Positions 26,401-36,814 of a stretch of DNA of 64,000 nucleotides are shown here, piece by piece (positions within the stretch are counted from its first letter, which is position 1; every line of letters begins with the position of its first letter). The notes below the pieces were generated by a model. It ran no database searches. It saw only the letters and a list, made by a program, of their open reading frames with translations, and had not been told where the DNA came from. Location: the NCBI GenBank assembly GCA_019187485.1, contig JABAQR010000005.1:1-64000 (forward strand), written 5' to 3'. The stretch comes from Lysobacterales bacterium (GTDB lineage Bacteria; Pseudomonadota; Gammaproteobacteria; Xanthomonadales; SZUA-5). The position numbers and the translations under genes are program-made.

Positions 26401-26920
26401 CAGCAACAATTTCGCTTCCGCCGGCAGCTTCAGTTATCGCAACGCTCCCGATGCGGCCACCAATTATTCGTCGGATACCTGCGCGACGCTCACCTCGCCG
26501 GTATTCAACCTGCCGGCCGGCACCTCGGTGCTGAGTTTCCGCGCCCGCTACAACCTCGAAGCCAACTGGGACGGCGTGGTTCTGGAGGCGGCGGTAGACG
26601 GTGGCGCTTTCGCGCCGGTGGCGCCCGACGGCGGCTATCCCTCCAGCTTCTCGCAGACCGGCTCGCCGCCGATCAACGCCTGCGGCTACCCGGCCTCGCA
26701 GGGTGCCTTCTCCGGCAACACCGGCGGCAACTTCCAGACCTTCACCCGCAGCTTCACCGGTGCCACTCCGCGCACCGTGCAACTGCGCTGGCGCTTCTCC
26801 TCGGATCCCGGATCCGAGGAGGCGGGCTTCTATCTGGATGAGGTCAGCTTCACGAATGCCTCGCGGCCGGCGATGTGTCTGGGCGGCAACGCGATCTTCA
26901 ACGATGGATTCGAGAACTGA
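23474..26920 (+). CDS. Secreted subtilisin-like serine protease (S8) with C-terminal beta domains and DGFE end
   Basis: The protein has 1148 residues. A signal peptide ends near LALA-APSG. The catalytic triad is visible: Asp266 in IADSGMD, His339 in GTHVSGT and Ser524 in GTSMATP; GNDGPSG holds the oxyanion-hole Asn. After the catalytic domain come a beta-sandwich (about 560-720), a fibronectin-like stretch (YNVYRSTDPLFTPGPANRI) and a jelly-roll-like end. The last residues are NAIFNDGFEN, a motif shared with other secreted proteins here. It would degrade extracellular protein. An in-frame ATG at 23462 would add four residues; the ATG at 23474 has GGGGAAG just upstream. It is a single gene by context. 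Confidence 0.92.
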   Translation: MRELRTRVLSLALAMVPPLALAAPSGREVQLRGAAPAPERYAQAQDPRLLVLAAGIFDPVREELRHPLATLRAPGAGRYAVVQFETDAKADADWLVARGARVVGYVPNHAFLVEADADARAALAADARVRFVGAWRADYKIAPSVATADTDHVALGILLFRGEDPRSLLSTVAALTGDPLPGVIAGAAFPQLRVGVPRARLANAVAALAALDEVQWIERFEYPKLLNAAAVWPLQANQAAGANPVGNAPVWAQDILGSGQIVAIADSGMDRNEGWFNRYNAGGGVNTGITDADSPSPPMIGTLHPTRKVIGYFVQPGATAYDNDSTCPGGFATGFHGTHVSGTVAGDSATASTPTEPNYDTGDGMAPNAQILFQDLGNDTSGCLSGEGGLPMFQQARNAGAHISSNSYGSQYSGAYSGSDAEVDQAVWLNQDLLIAVAAGNDGPSGTTIGHPAHAKHALTVGALGSGNSTSTASFSSRGPTSDGRRKPDIMAPGTLTSALGNTNNANPPANPDQANTQTISGTSMATPAIAGTMALLRQYFTDGFYPSGVKTAANARKPLGAEMKALATNTTAFLSTTPGNATGWGRMWLDHSLYFPADARELRMFAREHDTGLASGEMHEYQVQVGAGQEFRATLAWFDPPGTPGAAGTALVNNLDLEVIEGANTYRGNVVGGTGASANSTTGGSADTLNPLEQVRLTAPAAGIYTIRVKGTAVPGDGQTGSNRQGYGLAVSMAQCPTLVTAAPAALSASNNGGAVDVNGGLLAGATSYQLYRADGSCAGAATSDFQLVAHGNGPTISDARTQGGYQYAYKMRGADACGEGPISACKDIVSTAPCTLSPSFNQATVTVTSQNPGACETRVQWSAGQSNCPAAPTLRYNVYRSTDPLFTPGPANRIATGISGNEYIDDTTLGLTTYHYVVRAEDSTSGNPGPSGGNESIGSVRVKHTPAAAAFVPGDFTDGADTPSFLTLGSPWSFSNNFASAGSFSYRNAPDAATNYSSDTCATLTSPVFNLPAGTSVLSFRARYNLEANWDGVVLEAAVDGGAFAPVAPDGGYPSSFSQTGSPPINACGYPASQGAFSGNTGGNFQTFTRSFTGATPRTVQLRWRFSSDPGSEEAGFYLDEVSFTNASRPAMCLGGNAIFNDGFEN

Positions 26921-27039
26921 GGGCCGATCTTCGGCGCACGGGAAGGCGCGCCGGATTGCCGATCCCGGACGCACCGCTGCCTGGCGGGGCGTCGGGAATA
27001 CCTTTCTCGCGGATCTGGTCGCTCCGTCCGGTGGCGAGC

Positions 27040-27621
27040 TCAGTTGAGGAATTGTCCCAGTTCGAGAATGCACAGCTCGGTGGAGCGCTGGCAGTAGGGT
27101 CCGGGACCGCCTTGCGCATCGCGGCCTAGGGTCAGATTTACGTAATAGGTCTGTCCCGGGACCAACTCGCAACGGAAGCTTCCGGGCTGGCCGCTGATCC
27201 AGGTCACGCTCTGGACGCCGGCGACTTCCGATACGCAGTGCGACGCATTGAAGGCAGGGTCGAAACAGCCCGGCACGCGCGAGATCGCCACCCAGCCGGC
27301 GCTGTTGGCACCCGGTGGGACCGGTACCCCGAGCAATTCACCCAGTTGTCCGGCCGGCCCGGCGGTGAAGCGCAGCGAAACGTAGCTCTCGGGCGGAGGG
27401 ATGAAGCGCACCACCTGGTTGTAGCCGGGCCAGCCCTGAAAGTACAGGTCGTTCCACTCGAAGTGGTAGCCCTTGGCGTACAGCGGTGCGCAGGCGGCGT
27501 CCTCGAAGCCGTCCGCGTGGATCGGTTCGTTGCCGGCGTGGGTTTCGGCAAGCAGCAGCGCACCGACTGCGAAGAGACCACCGCGCACACACGCCAACCC
27601 CGGCCCGTCCGTCTGCTGCAT
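27040..27621 (-). CDS. Secreted protein of unknown function with N-terminal DGFE motif
   Basis: The protein has 193 residues. A hydrophobic signal segment (LACVRGGLFAVGALLLAET) is followed at once by NEPIHADGFEDAACAPL, so the DGFE motif sits at the mature N-terminus rather than the end. The rest has many aromatic residues (YHFEWNDLYFQGWPGYNQVV) and six further cysteines (CFDP, SHCV, FRCE, PYCQ, LCIL), which suggests a disulfide-stabilised extracellular domain. I do not recognise a family. It is convergent with the protease gene across 119 bases and divergent from the cupredoxin gene. Confidence 0.65.
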   Translation of the reverse strand: MQQTDGPGLACVRGGLFAVGALLLAETHAGNEPIHADGFEDAACAPLYAKGYHFEWNDLYFQGWPGYNQVVRFIPPPESYVSLRFTAGPAGQLGELLGVPVPPGANSAGWVAISRVPGCFDPAFNASHCVSEVAGVQSVTWISGQPGSFRCELVPGQTYYVNLTLGRDAQGGPGPYCQRSTELCILELGQFLN

Positions 27622-27759
27622 CGATGGCTCCAGGGCACGAATCCCCGCGATTCGTGATTGTGACAAGCGCCCCGGATGGTGTCGAGACGCTGGTTTGCGC
27701 ACTGGTCGCAGGCGGGTGGGCCACGTACGATGCGCTGCCCACGCTGCCGCAGCTTGCCA

Positions 27760-28227
27760 ATGCCCATGGTTTTCCCGCTGGTCCGCAGCGCGCTCGCGGC
27801 GATTCTGGTGCTCGCCACCGACGCAGCCGGCGCGACCAACTGGGTGGTGCATGCCGGGGGTTCGCGCCAGGAATTCGTGCCGCGCGAGCTGCTGATCCAG
27901 CCCGGCGACAGCGTGACCTTCCGCAATCTCGGCGGACTGCACAATGTGACGGCCGACGACGGATCCTTTCGCTGCGCCAACGGTTGCGATGGACTGGGAG
28001 GAAACGGGGCGGCGAGCGCGCAAATCTGGAGCGCGACCCTGACCTTCGTCCGCTCCGGACGCCACGGTTATTTCTGTGAGCCGCACGGCGCTCCAGGCGA
28101 GGGCATGCACGGCGCCATCGTGGTCGCCGGCGCACCGCCGGTGGCGGTGCCTGCCAATGGCCTGATTCCACGCATGCTGCTGGCGGGGCTGCTGCTGCTC
28201 AGCGGAGCGCTGCTCGCCCGGCGCTGA
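27760..28227 (+). CDS. Cupredoxin (plastocyanin-like) with C-terminal membrane tail
   Basis: The protein has 155 residues. A signal peptide (about 1-24) leads to a type I copper fold: FVPRELLIQPGDSVTFRNLGGLHNVTAD, then HGYFCEPHGAPGEGMHGAIVV. Likely copper ligands are His61, Cys106, His109 and Met116. The protein ends VPANGLIPRM, a 13-residue hydrophobic stretch and an Arg-Arg terminus, the layout of exosortase/rhombosortase-style sorting tails. It probably carries electrons or binds copper outside the cytoplasm while anchored in the membrane. Start choice is open between the ATGs at 27760 and 27766. Confidence 0.85.
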   Translation: MPMVFPLVRSALAAILVLATDAAGATNWVVHAGGSRQEFVPRELLIQPGDSVTFRNLGGLHNVTADDGSFRCANGCDGLGGNGAASAQIWSATLTFVRSGRHGYFCEPHGAPGEGMHGAIVVAGAPPVAVPANGLIPRMLLAGLLLLSGALLARR

Positions 28228-28284
28228 TGGCGATCGATGCACGATCCGCCGATTGCGCCAGGCAGCGCACCGAGGCGATCGCCT

Positions 28285-29814
28285 TCAGGCCAGGAAACCC
28301 ATGTATCCGCCCGCCGGGTTGTAGTGCGCCGACGGCGAGAAGTTCGACAGGTTCGGGAAGATCAGTGCGATGTCGCTGTGGTCGAGCCCGAACCAGCGCG
28401 CGAGGGTGGCGCCGTACTGATCGACGGATGTGGTCGGGATCAGGCGGCCGTTGCCGTCGCCGGGATCGTTGAGGTTCGGCGAGGGCACGCCGAAACTCGA
28501 GGTCGGGTCGAGCAGGCTCGGCATGACCAGGCCATAGTTCGCGGCCGCGCCCGAGAAGCCGCAGCCGTTGCCATAGAAGCGCCCCCCCTGCACGGCGCCG
28601 CCGAGCACCAGTTGGTGCGAGCCCCAGCCGTGGTCGGTGCCGCCGCTGTTGGTGGTCATCGAGCGGCCGAAGTCGGAGGCGGTGAAGGCGGTGGCGACGC
28701 GCGCCAGGGTGCCCCCGGTGATCGGCACCGAGTTCAGCGCGAGATAGAAGCCGGAGAGCGCGCGCGAAAGCTCGCCGAGCAGGTCCGGGTGCTGCGCGAG
28801 CTGGTCGGAGTGGGTGTCGTAGCCACCGGTGTTGACGTAGAAGACCTGGCGCTTCAGGCCGCTGTAGCCGGAGACGTTGTGATACGCGGCCCAGATCAGG
28901 CGCGCGGCGGTCTGCAACTGCGCGTCGAAGTTGTAGCCGTTGGCCTGCGGGAAGAAGCTCGCGAAGGTCGGCACGCCGGCCGCGTTGAGCACGCCCTGCA
29001 TGATCGCCGCGGTCGCCACCGAGTGGTTGATCGCGCCGGCGTAGGCGCGCTCGAGGATGTGCGCCTGCGCGCCCTGCGCCTGCAGCGCGTAGAAGGCGTT
29101 CTCGAGTTGCCCGTGCTGGTCCCAGGGCAGATCCACGGTCAGCGCCTGGCTGGCATTCATGACGTAGCCGTTGACCTGGCTGCCGCGGATGAAGGCGTCC
29201 TCGCCGGACAACGAGGTCAGGATCGGGATGTTCGGCGGGTTCGCGCTTGCGACGAGGTCGCAGATGCGACCACCCCAGCCGGTCGCCGGCTGGTTGCTCG
29301 GCGGCGAGGACTGCCAGTACGCGGCCTGGTCGGCGTGCGAATACAGTTGCGGCGGCAGCGCGGTGTTGCCGGCGAGGTACTGCGCCTGGGTCACCGGGCC
29401 GACCAGGGTGCCGACGTTGGCCATCACCGCGAGCGGACTGCTGGCCTGGTTGAACAGCGCGGCGAGCTGCGGCATCTGCGCGTGCATCGCGTACTGGATG
29501 CCGTCTCCCGAGGAGCCGCTGAGGTCGCTCAGCGGATGCAACTGGGCGCGGTCCAGGGCCAGTTGCGGGCGCACCCCGCCGGCGCCGTAGAAGGCGTTGA
29601 AGGCCGCCTGGGTGTAGGGCACGATGGTGTTGAAGCCATCGTTGCCGCCGTACAGGAAGACGCAGACGAGCGCCTTGTAGTCGTTGAACACGTAGCTGGG
29701 CTGCAGGCTCGCGGCTTGCAGCAACTGCACCTGGCCGAGGGCCGAGTACAGGCTGGCGCCACCGAGCGCGGCGGACAGGGTTTGGCGGATGAACTTGCGG
29801 CGGTCTGGGCGCAT
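28285..29814 (-). CDS. DUF1501 protein with Tat signal
   Basis: The protein has 509 residues. The N-terminus RPDRRKFIRQTLSAALGGA is a twin-arginine signal (RRKFIR). The DUF1501 family belongs to the alkaline-phosphatase/sulfatase-like superfamily; blocks seen here are VCVFLYGGNDGFNTIVPY at the front, VFYVNTGGYDTHSDQL in the middle and ASDFGRSMTTNSGGTDHGWG near the end. The His and Asp residues in these blocks could bind metal. Its substrate is unknown. It lies eight bases after the DUF1800 gene on the same strand, the family's common partner, so both are probably made and exported together. Confidence 0.92.
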   Translation of the reverse strand: MRPDRRKFIRQTLSAALGGASLYSALGQVQLLQAASLQPSYVFNDYKALVCVFLYGGNDGFNTIVPYTQAAFNAFYGAGGVRPQLALDRAQLHPLSDLSGSSGDGIQYAMHAQMPQLAALFNQASSPLAVMANVGTLVGPVTQAQYLAGNTALPPQLYSHADQAAYWQSSPPSNQPATGWGGRICDLVASANPPNIPILTSLSGEDAFIRGSQVNGYVMNASQALTVDLPWDQHGQLENAFYALQAQGAQAHILERAYAGAINHSVATAAIMQGVLNAAGVPTFASFFPQANGYNFDAQLQTAARLIWAAYHNVSGYSGLKRQVFYVNTGGYDTHSDQLAQHPDLLGELSRALSGFYLALNSVPITGGTLARVATAFTASDFGRSMTTNSGGTDHGWGSHQLVLGGAVQGGRFYGNGCGFSGAAANYGLVMPSLLDPTSSFGVPSPNLNDPGDGNGRLIPTTSVDQYGATLARWFGLDHSDIALIFPNLSNFSPSAHYNPAGGYMGFLA

Positions 29815-29822
29815 GGCCACTC

Positions 29823-31706
29823 CTACTTCTGGACCATGTATTCGGCGGAGGTCTGGATCAGCAACAGCGCCCGGTGGATGCGCTGGAAGCGCCAGTCGGG
29901 CCCGTCGGCGCTGCTGACCGGGTTCAACGCGGTGAGCAAGGTCTGACGCATGAACGGGGTCATCTGCCCGGACAGGAAGCGCAGGTTGTAGGCATCGATC
30001 AGGCGTGTCGGCGGGTCGCCGGGTCCGCCGTTGGCATTGCCGGCGAGCGCCGCATCCTGGGCGCGGTCGATCTTGACGTCGCCGATGTCCTCGTCGGGAT
30101 CGCAGGCGATCGCGATGTCGAGCCCGAAGGACTTGCCGGCGGTGCTGTTGGTCGAGTTCGCGACCAGGGTATCGGTGTGCAGTTGGAACTCCGGCGCCAC
30201 CAGCCCGGCGGCGGCGACCTCGCCCGGCGGCGCGTAATCGGGCTGGAAGAAGTTGAACACCGAGAAGGCATTCAGCGGCGCCTGCGCCACGCCGCTGCCG
30301 TAGATGCTGTCCGAGGTGCCCCAGGCGGTGACGTAGCCGGCGTAGCGGTAGGGCTGGTTCTGGTAGTGATAGGTGACGCCGCCGACGCTGTAGTTGCGTC
30401 CGCAGTGGTGGCGCGCGCCCATCGCGCGCCAGAAGTGGGTCAGGCGCAGCAGCGGTTCGCGCAGCTTGCCGAAGGTCTCGGGCTGGCGCAGGTGGCCATA
30501 ACGGGCCTCGGGGTCGAGCAGGATCGCGCGCACCACTTCCTTGAGGTTGCCGCGCACATGCGCCGGGCTGCCGTCGTCGTTGAACACCGCGGTGATGCGG
30601 GCCACGTAGGCCGGCGAGGGGTTGCTGGTGACCAGCCGCTGGATCAGTTGCTTGCCGATGTAGGGCCCGACGTTGGGGTGGCGGAAGATGTTGTCGAGCG
30701 CGAAGGCGAGGTCGCTCTGCGGGGTGCCGCCAGCGGCGAGCACGCCGCCATTGACCGCACCCGGGTAGCTCAGCAACTGCTTGACCGGGATGTCGTTGCC
30801 GGCCTGGGTACCGTTGTCGTGCCAGTCCGGGAAGGCCGCCATCGGGGTCTCGAAGTTCGCGCCGGTGGTCCAGTCGGGGCCGCAGTCGAGGAAATTCCCG
30901 CTGTCGCAGTCGGACCAGTTCCAGCCGGTGAACACGTGCGCGAAGTGCTTGACCACCGCCTGCTGGTAGGTCGGGACCGGCTGGCCGCCGTTGAGCTGCG
31001 GCGAGCCGTCCGCGTTCAGCATGACGAGGCCAATGCTGAACAACTGATTGACCTCGCGCGCGTAGTTCTCGTCCGGATGCACGTTCTGCGCGAGGTTGGC
31101 GCGCGGGTTGCCGAGCATGTTCAGGTACACGCCCATCGCCGGGCTCAGCGTGACCTGCTCGAGCAGCGTGCGGAAATTGCCGAAGGCGTTGTTGACGAGC
31201 ACGTCGTAGTACCAGGACAGGCCGTTCGGGAACTGCGAGAGCAGTGCGTTCTGGTCGGAGACGACGAAGATCTCGCTGAGCGCGAAGGCCACGCGCTGGC
31301 GCAACTGGTCGCGGTGGATGATCAGGTTGTTCTGCGGGTCGGGGCCGCCGAGCGCGGCCAGGAACCAGCCCTCGCGCAGCGTCGTCGTGCCGGTGTTCTC
31401 GTCCAGCACGTCGTCGACCCAGTTGTAATAGGCCATCTGCGAGGTCGCCGCGGCGTTGAACTGCTCGTCCAGCCAGGCCGCGTAGCGCAACTGGCGCAGC
31501 CGCGCGATGTCGGCATCGGTGGGCCCGAAGGTGGATTGCGCGAGGAAGCGCGCGGCGTCCTCGTCGTTGAACGGCCCCGCGACCAGGTCCTCCATGCCAT
31601 CGCCGAACATCCGCCCCGGCAGGCGGTCGGGCGTTGCAGCCACCAGCGGCAGCGCCGCCAGCAACAGCGCGCAGGCCCCCACCCGCAGAGCCCAATGGTT
31701 GTACAT
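29823..31706 (-). CDS. DUF1800 secreted protein
   Basis: The protein has 627 residues with a signal peptide (about 1-24, ending PLVAA-TPD). The mature N-terminus reads [10 protein letters not shown], a variant of the DGFE motif found in neighbouring secreted proteins. Family blocks follow: [50 protein letters not shown] and [21 protein letters not shown]1800 proteins are encoded beside DUF1501 proteins in many bacteria; their function is not known, and an outer-surface or polymer-related role is only a guess. The start has GGGGGG six bases upstream of the ATG at 31704-31706. Confidence 0.92.
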   Translation of the reverse strand: MYNHWALRVGACALLLAALPLVAATPDRLPGRMFGDGMEDLVAGPFNDEDAARFLAQSTFGPTDADIARLRQLRYAAWLDEQFNAAATSQMAYYNWVDDVLDENTGTTTLREGWFLAALGGPDPQNNLIIHRDQLRQRVAFALSEIFVVSDQNALLSQFPNGLSWYYDVLVNNAFGNFRTLLEQVTLSPAMGVYLNMLGNPRANLAQNVHPDENYAREVNQLFSIGLVMLNADGSPQLNGGQPVPTYQQAVVKHFAHVFTGWNWSDCDSGNFLDCGPDWTTGANFETPMAAFPDWHDNGTQAGNDIPVKQLLSYPGAVNGGVLAAGGTPQSDLAFALDNIFRHPNVGPYIGKQLIQRLVTSNPSPAYVARITAVFNDDGSPAHVRGNLKEVVRAILLDPEARYGHLRQPETFGKLREPLLRLTHFWRAMGARHHCGRNYSVGGVTYHYQNQPYRYAGYVTAWGTSDSIYGSGVAQAPLNAFSVFNFFQPDYAPPGEVAAAGLVAPEFQLHTDTLVANSTNSTAGKSFGLDIAIACDPDEDIGDVKIDRAQDAALAGNANGGPGDPPTRLIDAYNLRFLSGQMTPFMRQTLLTALNPVSSADGPDWRFQRIHRALLLIQTSAEYMVQK

Positions 31707-31891
31707 GCAGATCCCCCCTGTGGCCTGCACCGTGGTCAGTGCGGCGCGAGCATACGCCGATGTCAACGAATGCGACTGTGACCACGGTCCGGTCCGCAGC
31801 CCCGGAGCGTGCTTCCACGGTCATCGGGTACACGCCAGGTTCCCGCGCGCCGACCTATCATCCGCGCTCCCCGCCCGCCTCCGAGCCCGGC

Positions 31892-33556
<1,665 letters not shown>

Positions 33557-33605
33557 GCCGAGAAGCCGGTTGTCGATTGGCGGTTCTCGGTTGTCGGCAG
33601 CCAAA

Positions 33606-33682
33606 ACGGCCGCCAGGACGGCGGCTCTCCAGCGGCAACAGCGTACGAGCTTCATGGAGGGCGGCGCTCCTGCGCCGCCGCT
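33606..33682. repeat. GC-rich dispersed element, copy 1
   Basis: The element has the blocks ACGGCCGCCAGGACGGCGGC (33606-33625) and GGAGGGCGGCGCTCCTGCGC (33657-33676). Both blocks are themselves palindromic. The same two blocks in the same order occur in reverse orientation at 36243-36325, and degenerated at 2857-2921. It lies between hutU and the DUF454 gene. Confidence 0.65.
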
Positions 33683-33711
33683 CCGCCGACAGCCGCCAAC
33701 CGCCCCACCGA

Positions 33712-34080
33712 ATGCCGCGCTTCCTCTACCTCGCCCTCGCCTACCTCTGCCTCGCGCTCGGCTTCATCGGCATCTTCGTGCCGGGACTGCCGACCACGCC
33801 CTTCGTGCTGGTCGCGGCCTGGGCCGCGGCGCGCGGGTCGAAGCGGCTGCACGCCTGGCTGCACGCACACCGCGTGTTCGGACCAATGGTGCGCGACTGG
33901 CAGGTCTACGGGGCCGTCAGCCGCCGCGCGAAGTGGGCATCGACGCTGACCATGATCGCGTGCAGCGCGATCTTCTTCCGGACCTCCCCGCGCTGGTGGA
34001 TGGCGGCACTCGGCACCGCGATCATGGCCTGCGTGGCGGTGTGGCTGTGGCTGCGGCCCGAACCGCCGGGTGACTACTGA
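33712..34080 (+). CDS. DUF454 (YbaN-like) inner-membrane protein
   Basis: The protein has 122 residues with three predicted helices. The family signature is present: LALGFIGIFVPGLPTTPFVL, followed by AAWAAARGSKRLHAWL and a KWASTLTMIA helix. These small inner-membrane proteins have no established function. The start is the ATG at 33712, next to a dispersed GC-rich repeat. Divergence from the neighbours (hutU upstream, pgk converging downstream) gives no clue to its job. Confidence 0.85.
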   Translation: MPRFLYLALAYLCLALGFIGIFVPGLPTTPFVLVAAWAAARGSKRLHAWLHAHRVFGPMVRDWQVYGAVSRRAKWASTLTMIACSAIFFRTSPRWWMAALGTAIMACVAVWLWLRPEPPGDY

Positions 34081-34096
34081 GTTCTGAAGGAAGAGC

Positions 34097-34328
34097 TTGG
34101 GACGCAGAGATCGCAGAGGAAAAGCAGAGAGAACGCAGAGTCGGCAGATCTGTCCGGCTTCTGGTCGGCCTCGCCGCCGGCCGCCGGCGGTGAATCGCTG
34201 CGCGATACGCCGCCCTACGCAAAATCAATGCCTTGGGACATGTTTGGTGAGAACACAGAGAAAGCAGATCGGTTGAATCAGTTCTCTCTGTGATCTCTCT
34301 GCTTCTCCTCTGCGTTCTCTGCGTCCAA
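34097..34328. repeat. Long-loop inverted repeat between DUF454 gene and pgk
   Basis: The left arm (34097-34140) and right arm (34286-34328) are reverse complements at about 39 of 44 positions. The arms are made of purine-rich GCAGAGA and pyrimidine-rich TCTCTGC runs, and a 145-base loop separates them. A related pyrimidine-rich block occurs at 50391-50418. The space is between convergent genes, so a role in transcript ends or as a mobile remnant is possible. Confidence 0.75.
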
Positions 34329-34355
34329 CGCTTTCGCGCGAACTCGCGATAAGCC

Positions 34356-35534
34356 TCAGCCCGCCGCGCGCGCCTGCAGCATGGCCACCGCCGGCAGCGT
34401 CTTGCCTTCGAGGAACTCCAGGAAAGCGCCGCCGCCGGTGCTGATGTAGCCGATGTCGTCCTCGACGCCATACTTCTCGATGGCGGCGAGGGTGTCGCCA
34501 CCGCCGGCGATCGAGAACGCGCTGGATTTCGCGATCGCCTGCGCGATCGCCCGGGTGCCCGCGCCGAAGGCATCGAACTCGAACACCCCGACCGGGCCGT
34601 TCCAGACCACGGTGCCGGCGTTGGCGATCAGCTCCGCATAGTGGGCCGCCGTGCGCGGACCGATGTCGAGGATCATCTCGTCGGCCGAGACGCTGTCGAT
34701 ACCCTCGATGGTGGCCGGCGCATCGGCGGCGAAGGCCGGCGCGGTGACCACGTCCAGCGGCAGCGGGATGCTGGCGCCGCGCGCGCTGGCCTTGGCGACG
34801 ATCGCGCGCGCGGCGTCGAGCAGATCGGCCTCGTGCAGACTCTTGCCGACGCCGTGACCGGCCGCGGCGATGAAGGTGTTGGCGATGCCGCCGCCGACGA
34901 TCAGCTGGTCGACCTTCTCGACCAGGTTGCCGAGCAGTTCCAGCTTGGTCGACACCTTGGAACCGGCGACGATCGCCAGCAGCGGCCGGCGCGGGTGCGC
35001 GAGCGCCTGCGCGAGGGCATCGAGCTCGGCCGCCAGCAGCGGCCCGGCGCAAGCCACCGGCGCGTACTTCGCGACGCCATGCGTGGAGGCCTGCGCGCGG
35101 TGCGCGGTGCCGAAGGCGTCCATCACGAAGATGTCGCACAACGCGGCCATGCGCCGGCTCAGCGCCTCGTCGTCCTTCTCCTCGCCGACGTTGAAGCGCA
35201 CGTTCTCGCACAGCGCCACGCTGCCCGGCGCCACCTCGACGCCGTCCAGCCAGTCGCGCACCAGCGGCACCTCGAAGCCCAGGTGTTGCGACAGCCAGGC
35301 CGCCACCGGCGCGAGCGAGGCGGCGGCGTCGAATTGGCCCTCCTTCGGCCGCCCCAGATGCGACATCACCAGCACTTGCGCCCCGGCGGCGGCGGCGGTG
35401 CGAATGGTTGGCAGGCTCGCGGCGAGACGTTGTTCACTGCCGATGCGTCCGTCCTTGACCGGCACGTTGAGATCCTCGCGGATCAACACCCGCTTGCCGG
35501 CGAGGTCGAGGTCGATCATGCGCAGGAAATTCAT
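34356..35534 (-). CDS. pgk: Phosphoglycerate kinase
   Basis: The protein has 392 residues, normal for bacterial Pgk. It carries out the ATP-forming (or reverse) step between 1,3-bisphosphoglycerate and 3-phosphoglycerate. The N-terminal substrate motif [15 protein letters not shown], the [13 protein letters not shown] loop, the [17 protein letters not shown] block and the C-terminal [17 protein letters not shown] nucleotide site are all visible. Starts at 35534 (MNFLRM) or 35519 (MIDLDL) are both possible. Pyruvate kinase is about 2.2 kb upstream on the same strand, with three genes of opposite strand between the two. Confidence 0.97.
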   Translation of the reverse strand: MNFLRMIDLDLAGKRVLIREDLNVPVKDGRIGSEQRLAASLPTIRTAAAAGAQVLVMSHLGRPKEGQFDAAASLAPVAAWLSQHLGFEVPLVRDWLDGVEVAPGSVALCENVRFNVGEEKDDEALSRRMAALCDIFVMDAFGTAHRAQASTHGVAKYAPVACAGPLLAAELDALAQALAHPRRPLLAIVAGSKVSTKLELLGNLVEKVDQLIVGGGIANTFIAAAGHGVGKSLHEADLLDAARAIVAKASARGASIPLPLDVVTAPAFAADAPATIEGIDSVSADEMILDIGPRTAAHYAELIANAGTVVWNGPVGVFEFDAFGAGTRAIAQAIAKSSAFSIAGGGDTLAAIEKYGVEDDIGYISTGGGAFLEFLEGKTLPAVAMLQARAAG

Positions 35535-35749
35535 CGCGGACTCCGGAAGATGTGTTCAGCCGCCGAGCATAGGCGCTGGCGGTCGATCGCGGTCGCACAG
35601 CCACCGCCACGCTGGCGCAGCACCCCCCGTTTGGCGGATGCTTCGCATACCGTCCGCGGGTCGTGATCGAGCCCGGCCGGTCCACGGCCATGGTGTGCAC
35701 CGGGAGCGCATCAGGGCGGTCGGCATCGTCGCTGCACTGAGGGGAGCAC

Positions 35750-36211
35750 ATGGGCCTGTTCGACTTTGTCCGCGGTTTGTTCGGAAGCAAGTCGACCGAC
35801 GACCGGCGGACGCGCAGCCGCCCGCGCGTCAAGCGCGGCACCCAGATCCTGATCATCGACGACTCGACGACGGTGGTGACCATGCTGCGACGCATGCTCG
35901 AGCAGAACGGCTACGAACCGCTCGAGGCCTTCGACGCCGAGAGCGGCATCCAGATCGCGAAGGAGAGCCTGCCGCGGCTGATTTTCCTCGACATCGTGCT
36001 GCCCGGCATGAACGGCTTCGCCGCCTTGCGCGCGCTGCGGCGCGAGCCGCTGACCGCCGAGATCCCGATCATCATGATGAGCGGCAACGAACAGGCCACC
36101 GAGCATTTCTGGGCGCAGAAGATCGGTGCCGACGACTTCATGAAGAAGCCCTTCTCCCGCCCCGAGGTGTTCGCGCGCGTCGACCGCCTGCTCGGGGTGG
36201 CGAAAGAGTAG
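35750..36211 (+). CDS. Single-domain response regulator with basic N-terminal extension
   Basis: The protein has 153 residues. A 30-residue N-terminal piece (FDFVRGLFGSKSTDDRRTRS) precedes a CheY-like receiver with acidic pocket Asp37/Asp38 (LIIDDST), phosphoacceptor Asp81 (FLDIVLPGMNG), Ser111 and Lys133 (MKKPFS). There is no output domain, so it would act by binding a partner, as PilG/PilH or CheY do. No histidine kinase is adjacent. GGGGAG lies six bases upstream of the ATG at 35750, a good ribosome binding site. Confidence 0.88.
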   Translation: MGLFDFVRGLFGSKSTDDRRTRSRPRVKRGTQILIIDDSTTVVTMLRRMLEQNGYEPLEAFDAESGIQIAKESLPRLIFLDIVLPGMNGFAALRALRREPLTAEIPIIMMSGNEQATEHFWAQKIGADDFMKKPFSRPEVFARVDRLLGVAKE

Positions 36212-36242
36212 GGGGCGTTGCGGGTTGCGGGGTATCGGTGAA

Positions 36243-36325
36243 AGCGGCGGCGCGGGAACGCCGCCCTCCAGCAGTCCGCACCGCCCGGGTGTCACCCGCA
36301 GGGCCGCCGTCCCGGCGGCCGCTGT
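36243..36325. repeat. GC-rich dispersed element, copy 2 (inverted relative to copy 1)
   Basis: Read on the minus strand, this stretch has GGAGGGCGGCGTTCCCGCGC and GCCGCCGGGACGGCGGC in the same layout as 33606-33682. It lies just after the response regulator gene and shares the gap with another dispersed element at 36476-36576. Confidence 0.65.
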
Positions 36326-36475
36326 TGCCTCCAACCGGCACCGGCAACCCTCTGCATAGGCCATCCGTTTACCCGGTCACCCGTAACCTACGGCCCTTCC
36401 GCCGCGTCCTGTACAGGGCATAGCGTTGCCACACCGCAGCCCGAGTGTCGGCCAGTGCGGAGTCATGAGTTCCGT

Positions 36476-36576
36476 ACCGGGGCGACCCGATCCGCGAGGG
36501 ATGAACCGTCGGCCATGGATGGCCGGCCCGCATATCCAGCGCGCAAGCGATGGATTTTTGCGAAGCCGACTCCGGA
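36476..36576. repeat. ~100-base dispersed repeat, copy A (opposite orientation to 53431-53529)
   Basis: The reverse complement of this stretch matches 53431-53529 at close to nine positions in ten. The shared core includes CATCGCTTGCGCGCTGGAT and the palindrome GGCCGGCCATCCATGGCCG, and both copies end near CCCCGGT. It lies between the response regulator gene and the small gene at 36657. In one frame both copies read as similar peptides, but no start or other support suggests a gene. Confidence 0.8.
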
Positions 36577-36656
36577 CATGCGCCGGACCCGGCGCGGGCT
36601 GGCGAGCCCAGGATGGACTCGTCCGGACCCAATTGCTTTCTTCCCAGGAGATGGTC

Positions 36657-36806
36657 ATGGAACACACGCTGGAAGAGCGCTTCGTTGATCGGCTGCTGCA
36701 TGCGCTGGCCGCGCAGCGCGAGCACGATGGCCAGCCACCGGCAGGACCGGACTGGCAGGCGTGGGCCCGCGCAGCGGCGTCCGCCCCCGCTCCCACCCCG
36801 ATCTGA
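36657..36806 (+). CDS. Hypothetical small protein upstream of the VETVNG-repeat protein
   Basis: The protein has 49 residues: an acidic/basic amphipathic N-terminus (EHTLEERFVDRLLHALAAQR) and an Ala/Pro-rich end. AGGAG at 36646-36650 lies six bases before the ATG at 36657, a good start signal; the ATG at 36651 directly abuts it. The stop is eight bases before the next gene, so the two are probably co-transcribed and the small protein may be translated just ahead of the exported repeat protein. I do not recognise a family. Confidence 0.5.
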   Translation: MEHTLEERFVDRLLHALAAQREHDGQPPAGPDWQAWARAAASAPAPTPI

Positions 36807-36814
36807 GGTTCCGC

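Noticed and set aside
36476-36576. Peptide-like reading of the 100-base repeat (CGPAIHGRRFIP) as a gene
   Set aside because: The similarity between the two copies is at the DNA level, including a palindrome, and no start signal precedes either frame.
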